Assembly: GCA_948474755.1 (NCBI GenBank)
Contig: CAOLHI010001649.1
Coordinates: 124,001-188,000 of the forward strand
Reading direction: 5' to 3'
DNA from: Ctenosaura bakeri
Lineage: Eukaryota > Chordata > Lepidosauria > Squamata > Iguanidae
Length of the DNA: 64,000 nucleotides
Positions within the stretch are counted from its first letter, which is position 1. Each line of letters starts with the position of its first letter. The notes under the pieces were generated by a model. It saw only the letters and a list, made by a program, of their open reading frames with translations, was not told the origin of the DNA and made no database searches. The translations under genes were made by a program, and so were the position numbers. Positions 56,336 through 64,000 of the stretch are shown in pieces.

Positions 56336-56577
56336 CCATGCACCAACTTCTGCTTTCAAAGTACGGGTGCTGAGCTTTTAGCAGCCACAGCTTGAATCAT
56401 TGGACAGACACCATTCACTCTGGAGTTGCTCATCAAAAGTGCAGACTATCAGAAACTTCCAGTAAATGGGCTATGTTTATAGTACCTCCAGGGTGGAAGA
56501 AGCCAATGACCTACCTGAGTGGGAGGCTTTGATCATAGCCAGGGGAGCCTATAGGCTGACGTTCTGGAGATTTCTAC
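56336..56577. other. Unassigned spacer
   Basis: No recognised element or gene. Confidence 0.4.
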
Positions 56578-56580
56578 ATA

Positions 56581-57003
56581 GGCCCTTTTTGCACAGCATT
56601 TGCCATGTGGAAGGGCCTCTGGAGCATTGCATGATTGCAAGGAGCAGTCCACACAATGCACTCACAATTGCGTGACTCTCCAGGGGCTGGCAGGTGCCGA
56701 TCTCGCCCTTTTTCATTTTTGGCTTTGAGCCGAAAATGGTGTGTGATTGTGCATCGCTCCGTGGCCCTGCGTGCATTTACTGTGCGTGCAGAGCTCTGGA
56801 GCCACAGCACTTGCGCTTCCTGCCCCAGCACAGCCTGGGATTTTCTGCTACAGAAGGAAGAGGTGGGGCTCTCACACTACCTGCTCGTGAGCAGGCAGTG
56901 GCTGCAGAGCTGAAGCAACGGGAATGCGAGAGCCTCTTGCAAGAGGCTGCTCACGCGATCCCCACACTCCAGCTCCGCAAAAAGGTAAGTTGAGGAAAGG
57001 GCC
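56581..57003 (-). mobile_element. MITE, group B, with 3-bp TSD
   Basis: Begins GGCCCTTTTTGCACAGCATT and ends GTAAGTTGAGGAAAGGGCC. ATA flanks both sides (56578-56580 and 57004-57006). The interior keeps the group-B landmarks (ggctttgagccgaaaatggt, ccccagcacagcctgggatt, gtgagcaggcagtggctgca) in reverse orientation to 18467. It is 423 bp and non-coding. Confidence 0.9.
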
Positions 57004-57006
57004 ATA

Positions 57007-58597
57007 GAGTAACAGCACAGACCTCTAGAGTCCCATTTCTTGTTTTTAACTCCAGCATTGTAGGCTACACAAGGAGCCTCCTTCAGGTATTTTCCTGGTT
57101 ATGTAATTGTAATGTTGTGGCAAATGTTGTTATTATGATCCCTTCAGGGTGCTAAATCATGAAAGAGGTATTTAGGGGAAAGTCCTGTCTTCAGAATTTC
57201 ATACCAAACACATGAATGGAAGGTAAGTGATAGTGGAATAACAGTGATCGGACTAGTGGACATGGCACTGCTCCCTTTCTTTACAACATTATGATCATGA
57301 ATATTCCTGAAGAAAACTAGTGTACTACTTCTGAGCATGGTCCCTGAGTTGGTTAGCAAAAGCCTTTGGTAGATCTCACTTCCATGAACTTGATGGTTAA
57401 ACTTTAAAGTCATCTGAATTAGAAACAACCATTCATCACCCTAGGTAGTAGTGGACTCCATTTATTTATTATGCTTTGTGTGAAATGCTTTCTTCTGTTT
57501 AGACTATAGCCTGCAGTTACATAATAACACCAAATCCTCATCATTCATACTCCACTCTTGGGTTGTTCCATAGTCTCTGTCTTTACTCTGGAAAAGCTGA
57601 ACTTGGATGGATTCTGGAAGCAGAGAGAAGGACACTGTATAGTTGAAGATGGCAGGGTCTAAACAGGGATCAGAGTTCCAGAGGAAGTCCAGGATTTATC
57701 ATGAGAGGCTTCAGTAGGGCAAGGAGTAGATAGAGAGAATGCTAGCAGCATCTGATCCCATTCTTTCTCACTCCTTTCCTCCCATAGGACTATTCCCCCA
57801 CCACATCATACTGTGGCTCTTTTTCATGTGGGGTGGAGAGGCAATATCTGAATCCTAACAGAAATATATGCTGCAGAGGGAGACAAGGAGATGGAGCAAC
57901 TGTTTTGCTCTGATTTTCAGATATTTATTATGTTGATATCTTAAAGTGCAGTCCTAAATATCAAAGTAAATCCCATTAGGTGATACTAATGTTGAGTACA
58001 TGTGAGTAGTGTTATGCTACAAGTGTTTTAAGTCTACTCAACTATACACAAATAACTATTCAGACAGTTTTCCATTTGTGAATCTAACCATTTCAGACTG
58101 CAGGTGGGACCATGCATGTGTTTCTCTCAGTGTACATATTCCTCGATGAGGCTGAAAGTGTTGCTTTTGAGGGGACTATAGCTCCTGGAATCTCCTAGCT
58201 AGCATGACCATTCTGTTGGGCAAAGTCCAAAAAAGGAATTTTTCCAAGTTCTGATCCTTCAGACAGTAGACATTCCTCTTTGAATTGCTCTAGCTTATTT
58301 CCTATTATATAGATAGGGAGCCCCACAATACAAATACAAACTGCTTGTTGTTCTTTTCGAAGAAAGATATGGTGAGGAAGCAGGACACATCTGCTTCTCT
58401 CTACTTTTCAGTGAAGAATGTCTTCTTGCTGCTGAAAGACAAAGCAAACAGCAAAGGAATTTCTTAGAATGAAGCCAGAATTCCAGAAAGCGGAATTAAA
58501 TCAAGAGTGAAAAACGGTTCTTTTTTAAAAAAAAATCTTCTAGGGAGTAGCCATGTAAAGATTTTTGGGAAAAAAAGAAATAATCAGAAACTCAAGG
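57007..58597. other. Unassigned sequence, no gene seen
   Basis: About 1.6 kb, apparently unique. A possible hAT-like remnant ('gctcctggaatctcctagct') lies near 58190. Poly-A at 58528-58536. No exon-like frame. Confidence 0.4.
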
Positions 58598-58770
58598 AGC
58601 TCCTTTTTGGCTAAGTCAGGACATTGGTCCCTCTAGCTCAGTATTTCTGACACTGACTGGCAACAAAGCAGCAGTGTTCCTTCCTAGCCCTACCTGGAGA
58701 TTGAACAAATCAAACCTGGGATCTTCTGGATGCAAAGCATGTGCTCTTTCAATAAGCTATCAAGTAGTTG
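58598..58770 (-). mobile_element. tRNA-Ala-like SINE
   Basis: On the minus strand the head reads gatagcttattgaaagagca then catgctttgcatccagaaga and tcccaggtttgat, resembling tRNA-Ala with a TGC anticodon region. The body follows: tctccaggtagggctaggaa, 'actgccagtcagtg'-type sequence, atactgagctagagggacca, atgtcctgacttagcc. This is a pol III SINE common in squamates. It is diverged and is not a tRNA gene. Confidence 0.8.
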
Positions 58771-58815
58771 TATGATATATGCAACAGGGCTGCAGTCCCC
58801 CCCCCGCAACTCTAG

Positions 58816-59220
58816 TAGCTTCTGGGTTAGACTGCTGTAATGCATCATGTGTGGAGCTGCCTTTAAAGACTATCCAGCCTTCTTAGTGGCCACTCCCAGG
58901 CTATGTGGTTTCCTCCCATGGGAAGCTAGGTCGCCCCCCTCTCTCCTCCCCTTCCACCTTCAGACAAAAGAAAATTGTATTGAAATAGACTTTGCTGCAG
59001 ATTTTTTTTTTAATGTAGCATGCTGTGCTTTTATTCTTTGCTTTACCTGTGATTTTTTAAATGCTTTTCAGACTGTTTTTAAATTGGAGCTGTTTTATAC
59101 AATAATTTATTTAACTGTTTTTAATTGTTTCTTACTGTTACTATTGATTCCTGCAGTTACTGTTTATATCTGTGTTGTATGCCTCCTCGGCACCCATGCG
59201 GGGAGAAAAAAATGGATGGA

Positions 59221-59256
<36 letters not shown>

Positions 59257-59274
59257 TAAATAAATAAATAAATA
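58816..59274 (+). mobile_element. L2-type LINE 3' end with (AAGT)n/(AAAT)n tail
   Basis: The frame near 58828 encodes LDCCNASCVELPLKTIQ, the same conserved RT-distal stretch as at 12669. A long T-rich 3' UTR-like region ends 'gcacccatgcggggagaaaa' and a tandem tail of AAGT then AAAT units (59222-59274). Inactive. Confidence 0.75.
59222..59274. repeat. (AAGT)n-(AAAT)n microsatellite
   Basis: Seven or so AAGT units pass into AAAT units. It forms the tail of the LINE at 58816. Confidence 0.92.
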
Positions 59275-60365
59275 CAGTCCAAATGCTATTGTTTGTTCTG
59301 AATGTGGATTGTTAACTGGGCCTGGGCATTGGAAGCATCACACAATAGACCTTACATAGCAGCAGATGTGTTCCTGGTTCATTTCAAGGTGAAGTTCAAG
59401 GTGACAGTGTTTAAGAAGTTCAAGGTGACATCTTTAAGAAACTACCATGGTTTGGAGTCAGAGGACTTTAAGGACTGACTACTTTCACTTTAGGATAAGA
59501 GAAAAACTCATTCAGTTCACCTTATAATATGAACTCAGCTAATTATACACTTTCAAACCAAAACATGAACCATTTTGCAGTGGAGTTTTTCAATCAAAAA
59601 AATAAGTGCAAAAATGTATGTATCATGGGAACATGTACATATTGGGGAAATGCATTATATTAAGAAAATTCCTGGCGTAATATTGAGTGAAATTGAGTGA
59701 GCAAAATTGCTCGCCAAAATTCAGATTTTTGGAGAAATGTGCAGAAAACATTGCTATAAAATGTTCATATGCACCTCAAATATTTCTAAAGAAAATGCTA
59801 ACCATGGATGGAAAGATAAAATTATTCTTTTGCTGCAAGCAACTAATCAGTATATCACTTGGAGGGTTACTATCTTTGCAGTAAAGGCTGCCAAATACAG
59901 GAAACAGTATATAGACTCCATTTTGGTAAATTATCAGGGAGATCTGAAAATATTAGACATATTCTTTAAAAGTTATATCCTCCCCCTGTTGGTAATAGTG
60001 TATGTTTTAATAAGTTATTTCCCTACTGCTAATAATATTGTGCACAGTATTTTATAAGTAGTAGTGTGTGTTTTAATAAGTTATTTCCCTGCTGCTAGTA
60101 ATATTGAGTACAGTATTTTATAAACAATGGGTGTGTATCTATAATATTCATGATCTAAGTTTTCTAATTTTAGCAAGTCATTATTTTTCTTTAAATCCTG
60201 TTATTGAATTTAATCCTGTTATTTGATTTGGACCTGTTGTATTTGATCTGGACCATCTGTGGTCCAAGAAGTAATGCAATAAACATTCTGAATCCACTTT
60301 GTAAAAAAAAAAAAAAAAAACTCAACAGAACCTGAACTTTAGAGTGAGAAACTGAGTGAAACTGA
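59275..60365. other. Unassigned sequence with a 66-bp tandem duplication
   Basis: No gene seen. It contains a two-unit tandem duplication at 59997-60124 and poly-A at 60302-60320, which follows 'aatgcaataaacattctgaa' and could be a retroposed poly-A end. Frames up to 116 codons have no domain. Confidence 0.45.
59997..60124. repeat. Two-unit tandem duplication, period 66 bp
   Basis: Unit 1 (59997-60062) and unit 2 (60063-60124) share agtgtatgttttaataagtt, atttccctactgct and acagtattttataa, with a few substitutions. Confidence 0.9.
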
Positions 60366-60400
60366 GGCCATTTCCACATTACACTGTTATAGTGTTATTA

Positions 60401-61368
60401 GCGTATATACCTGGTGTTGCCCAGGATTTTATTTTCTCATAGGTAATACTTGTTTGAGAGCCTGTGTCTATAATTCCCCAAACCAGGGGTGTCAAACTCA
60501 ATTTCATCTTGGGTCACATCAGCATTATGTTTGCCCTCAAAGGGCTGGTTGTATCTGTAAGAATGTATAAATGTATCTATTTTTTTATCATATTAAATAA
60601 TTGCCTTTGCATTTGATTATTACTGGTTTTGTTAATAATCTGTGTCACTTTCTGCTCTCAAGACCCTCTCTGTGCCTCTTTCTGCCTCTTGTCCCCTCTG
60701 TACCTGGTGAGCCTGATCTCCACATTGCGGGCCACCCAGCTGCCTGTATTCTGAAGACGAGCCCAGCAGCCAGCACTCACAATCTACTTCTACTTCTGAC
60801 TGCAACTCTTGTGAGCTGCATAGAGCATTGCCATGGTAACCCATGACAATGCTCTGATGGTGAGACCTGGACAGAGGAACAATCAGAAGTAGTACATCGC
60901 AAGTGCTGGCTGCTTGGCCCCTCTTCAGAATACCAGCAGCAGAAGGTCCGCAATGTGAGGTTTGGGCTTGCCAGGCAGGGGGAGTGCCACAGCTGCAGGA
61001 GAGGGGAAAGGGCCACATGAAATGGCCTGGTGGGCCAGATTCAGCCCATAGGCCTTGTGTTTGACCCATGTGCCCCCAGTACCTGTAACCTTTCCCCATT
61101 TTCCCCAATCCAATCTGTATTTAGAGTTATTAACATACAGAGATTAGGTTCCTGAGAGAATACACTGCCCTCCTCCTTGCTGTTACGCCTCATCTCCATA
61201 GCAACTGGTCTATTCTCTGACTGAGAATTCTAAATGCCCCTCCCTAAACTGCAAACCCCAGGATTCCATAGGGAGTCAATCATATGGGGTTTTCGCCTGA
61301 CACAGCCAAACGTATGAGGTCTTCACCTGACACAGACAAACAGACAAACTTTGATTTTTATTTGTTAG
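60401..61368. mobile_element. Unclassified insert inside the group-A MITE
   Basis: It starts gcgtatatacctggtgttgc and ends with acagacaaacagacaaactt, tgatttttatttgttag. The word atta occurs at both junctions. It also holds a group-A-like fragment (61217-61268: gaattctaaatgcccctccc, aaccccaggattccatag) and the hAT element 60484-61072. I do not recognise the family. Confidence 0.45.
60484..61072. mobile_element. hAT foldback element E
   Basis: Begins CAGGGGTGTCAAACTCA and ends TGTTTGACCCATGTG. The central inverted pairs (gtattctgaagacgagccca and its inverse; aatctacttctacttctgac and its inverse) are as in the copies at 36399 and 62576. 589 bp. The flanking 8-mers ccccaaac/cccccagt are only partly alike. 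The 158-codon minus frame spans it and has no domain. Confidence 0.82.
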
Positions 61369-61654
61369 ATTATTTCACTTTCAACATTGTGTGGAATCCT
61401 GGGGTTTTTAGTTTAGGGAGGGGCATTTAGAATTCTCATCCAGAGAGCTCTTTGGCCTTAGTAAACTGCAAACCCCAGAATTCCACAGGATGTTGAAAGT
61501 GGAATAATAGCTCTATAACAATGCAGTGTGGAAATGGCCTGAAATTGGCAGATTCTTTCTTTCCAAAGGCCTTCTTGGTAATGGCTCCTATCTATAGACT
61601 ATAGATCCCACAGACAATCCCTGCATAGTTACATCATTATTTTTTAGTGTAACT

Positions 61655-61720
61655 GTTGTAAGCTGCCCTAAAAATTTGTCTGAAGGGTGGGATATCTCTT
61701 TACAGATCAACAAATGAAAA
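61655..61720 (+). mobile_element. LINE 3' tail
   Basis: 'gttgtaagctgccctaaaaa', then 'gaagggtgggatatctcttt' resemble an L2-like 3' end. Confidence 0.45.
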
Positions 61721-62019
61721 GAGGAGAGGAGAGGACTTCTTTAAGCTTTGTTCTGTAACAGAACAATGGATTGCAATCAGTTGGTGAATGACTGTGATGG
61801 GTGAGAATTTCATGTTTGCTCTTTTTTTCCCCTTTCTCTCTGTTCTATTGTATTATTAATATTATTATTATTTCTTCATATGCATTATAGAATAAATTTG
61901 GGAGTTGAAAAAACCTAATATCTGAGAAAAACCTAAACTAAACAAATTACCTGTCTTCTAGTCCTAGGAATTTGACTGATTGACTTAAAAATCTAAGAAC
62001 CACATGTTTGTGGTTTTGA
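61721..62019. other. Unassigned spacer
   Basis: A short (ATT)n-like stretch lies at 61851-61872. No gene or transposon recognised. Confidence 0.4.
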
Positions 62020-62260
62020 CTTACAGCTGCCACCTTTTTTTTCCTGAAAGGCTCTTTATTTTTCACCTTTATGGCTGGTCAATACAATATGATCCCTTTG
62101 ATGATGGGAACAGCTATACCTATTGTATTTGCCTAGGGCAGATGAGAGAGAATTTTGTTTCCATTCATGTTTCAAGAATTTGCCAAAATTTGCAAATCTC
62201 ATATATGAGGACCTGAAATTTTAAAAAAAATTAAATATGGAAAAAAGTGCTCCTGATGGT
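62020..62260 (+). repeat. Unclassified interspersed repeat D
   Basis: 'gaaaggctctttatttttca', 'ctttgatgatgggaacagct', 'atacctattgtatttgccta', 'gagagaattttgtttcc', 'gccaaaatttgcaaatctca', 'gaggacctgaaattttaaaa' and 'ttaaatatgg' align in order with 31455-31697. Confidence 0.6.
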
Positions 62261-62567
62261 TTTTGTCATTTCAAGTTGCAATTCAAGAGGAAATTTGCTT
62301 GCATGGACTCCAGTAAAACCAATGAGAGCTGTGCAAAAGTACACACTGACTCTTGCACACCTCCTGTTCATTACAATGAAGACAGCTTAAGTGAATTTGC
62401 TGGCAGATTTGACCTTGTGTTTGTTGAACGTCTCCTCCTCTTTTCAAAAGCATTTTTTGCTGGAGAAATATCTGGAGTCTTGGTGTCTCTCGTCCTTACA
62501 TTATGTTTAAACATATCAGGTATAAAAGCACCAGTGACTCATACCGTACAAAATCCTGCACCGAACA
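62261..62567. other. Unassigned spacer, start of a long frame
   Basis: A 168-codon plus frame (62237-62743) starts here and runs into the hAT element at 62576. It includes a hydrophobic stretch (GVLVSLVLTLCLNISGI) but no recognised domain. It is most likely a chance frame. Confidence 0.35.
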
Positions 62568-62575
62568 GTGTAGGG

Positions 62576-63144
62576 CACATGTATCAAGCACAAGGCCTGG
62601 TGGGCCATTTCATGTGGCCCTCGCATCTCTCCTGCAGCTGCAGCACTCTCCCTACCTGGCAAGCCCAATACCCACATTGTGAGCCCCATGCTGCCAGTAT
62701 TTTGAAGAGGGACCCAGCACTCACAATCTACTTCTACTTCTGACTGCTCCTCTGTTCAAGTCTCACCATCAGAGCATTGCTGTGGGTTACCATGGCAACA
62801 CTCCACATGCCTCACAAGAATTGGACAGAGGAGCAGTCAGAAGTAGAAGTAGATTGCAAGTGCTGGCTGTGGGGGCCCCTTCAGAATACTAGCCTGCAAT
62901 GTGGGGATCAGGCTTACCAGGTACAGAGAGGAGCCATGACAGAAAGAGGCACAGAGAGGGCCTGATGGGCAGAAAGAGGCTCTGGGAGACTGAAAGAGGC
63001 ACAGAATAATAGAATGCAGAGGCAATTATTTAATATGAGAAAAGAGTAGATATACATTTATATAGTCTTACAGATACAACCGGTCCTTTGAGAGCAACCA
63101 TAATGCTGATGTGGCCCAAGATGAAATTGAGTTTGACACCCCTG
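62576..63144. mobile_element. hAT foldback element E with perfect 8-bp TSD
   Basis: Left end CACATGTATCAAGCACAAG and right end GAGTTTGACACCCCTG are imperfect inverses. GTGTAGGG flanks both sides (62568-62575 and 63145-63152), as expected for hAT. It is inverted relative to 36399 and 60484. Central inverted pairs match those copies. 569 bp, no transposase. Confidence 0.9.
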
Positions 63145-63152
63145 GTGTAGGG

Positions 63153-64000
63153 CAGTATTTCCATAGGCACAACTATGCTACATGTCTACTCTCAACTCCC
63201 TCCTTGGATCACCGTTTAGTCATTGCAGCCCCTCCCACAACCTTTGAGTGACCAGTGGAAATCAGATGGGATTGGATAAATATCTGGCTATGTTCCTTTA
63301 GCTAGACACAGAGTGATGATATCATCTAGTGAGATCCACCAGAATCCCCACAGGTCTCAGCAGATGATATAACGATTCTATGTCTGGTCACAGGGACATA
63401 ACCTGACACTTCTGTGATCTCCCTCCCCACGGTTCACCAGCCATTGAATGGTTGTGGAGGTAGGGACTGCAGTGATGAAACAGTGAGTTGGGAGAATGTT
63501 GGTCACTTAAGAAAGTGAAGGAGAACACCAACCTTTGCAAAGACTTGAAAAAAGACATACAAAGGTGTAAAGTGGACTTACACTTGTGTATGTCACTAAC
63601 AGGATGCCAAGCTATGAAGTATTGCAAACTGCATGTCATTATCTGAAGTTTCTACAGAGACAAGGGAGAGTTGGTGCAAAGTTGGAGTTTCAATATTCCT
63701 TTCATAGGGTCATTTATATAGTTGCCCTTCTTTTCTGAAATTGATCTTCCTCATATCACTCAAGCATAAATAACATGTAAAGGGTCATTTGACAGCTATT
63801 GTGTGTAATATTTGTATGTCACCCCTGATCAGGAAGAGATTTCTTTAATGGCTCTAAAGATTTACTCCTGTAGTAGCTCTGCAATTAACTAGGTTTTAGA
63901 AAACAGACAGGATTTGTCTTTACGCAGGAAGAAATTGTGTTCTCATTATACTTTTATCCTCATGTTAGATTTATTACATCTTTCAATTATGATTTAGTTT
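63153..64000. other. Unassigned sequence, no gene seen
   Basis: No transposon terminus or exon-like frame recognised up to the window end. Confidence 0.45.

Larger units (their letters stand above)
60366..61539. mobile_element. Group-A MITE with nested insertions and 3-bp TSD
   Basis: Outer ends GGCCATTTCCACATTACACT and TGCAGTGTGGAAATGGCC are near-inverses. TGA flanks both sides (60363-60365 and 61540-61542). The left arm stops at 60400 and group-A sequence resumes at about 61369. The inserted block 60401-61368 is flanked by atta and contains the hAT element 60484-61072. Confidence 0.82.

Noticed and set aside
58690..58770. tRNA-Ala gene
   Set aside because: It lacks a proper acceptor stem and is followed by SINE body sequence. 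It is a SINE head.
60632..61108. 158-codon minus-strand open frame
   Set aside because: It lies across hAT element E and its flank. The translation mirrors the foldback repeat and has no domain.
62237..62743. 168-codon plus-strand open frame, the longest in the window
   Set aside because: It runs from unique sequence into hAT element E, has no recognised domain and no exon signals, so it is most likely a chance frame.

Overview
The window is vertebrate nuclear DNA from a squamate reptile, most likely a lizard. The evidence is its repeat repertoire. It holds tRNA-derived SINEs of the Sauria type whose 3' tail matches RTE-BovB, at least three BovB LINE 3' ends, a 5S rRNA-headed SINE with a BovB-like tail, a tRNA-Ala-like SINE, L2/CR1-type, CR1 and L1 LINE remnants, a chromodomain Ty3/Gypsy remnant, and many hAT, mariner-like and 3-bp-TSD miniature DNA transposons. 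The sequence is AT-rich and mostly CpG-poor. I cannot name the species or the locus.

I found no host gene. No open frame shows a recognisable host domain, a convincing exon or a multi-exon pattern, and the longest frames (about 110-170 codons) fall in repeats or look like chance. The window is best read as intergenic or deep intronic. Roughly a third can be assigned to mobile elements. The rest is apparently single-copy sequence broken up by insertions.

Layout: 1-8 kb is mostly unique sequence with short MITEs and LINE tails. 8-13.3 kb is repeat-dense (MITEs, a hAT element carrying a SINE, a SINE next to an L2-type LINE). 13.3-17.6 kb is a repeat-poor island. 17.6-22.8 kb has an L1 end, a MITE, and a decayed chromodomain Gypsy split by another MITE. 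22.8-27.5 kb is mostly unique with a hairpin and a mariner-like MITE. 27.5-30.1 kb has BovB, an L2-type LINE, and a nest in which a SINE is split by a hAT that is itself split by a young-looking solo LTR. 30-39 kb mixes unique islands with SINE, CR1, BovB and hAT copies. 39.2-39.9 kb is a second nest (MITE in SINE in MITE). 40-45 kb is mostly unique with a large compound microsatellite. 45.4-48.2 kb has tandem MITEs and a GC-rich hAT. 48.2-50.5 kb and 52.8-54.1 kb are repeat-poor islands. 50.5-52.7 kb has a palindromic MITE, a 5S-SINE split by a MITE, a SINE and a small hAT with perfect TSDs. 54.5-64 kb has CR1, MITEs, a tRNA-Ala SINE, an L2-type LINE, a multi-layer nest at 60.4-61.5 kb and a hAT foldback element at 62.6-63.1 kb.

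The elements relate as partners. BovB-type machinery plausibly mobilised both the Sauria SINEs and the 5S SINE, which carry BovB-like tails. The MITEs and small hATs would depend on transposases encoded elsewhere. No new cellular or defence system was found. The points most worth following up are the exactly delimited nested insertions, several MITE groups sharing GGCC-type termini and 3-bp duplications, an unclassified interspersed repeat present several times, and repeat-poor islands that could hold conserved regulatory elements.
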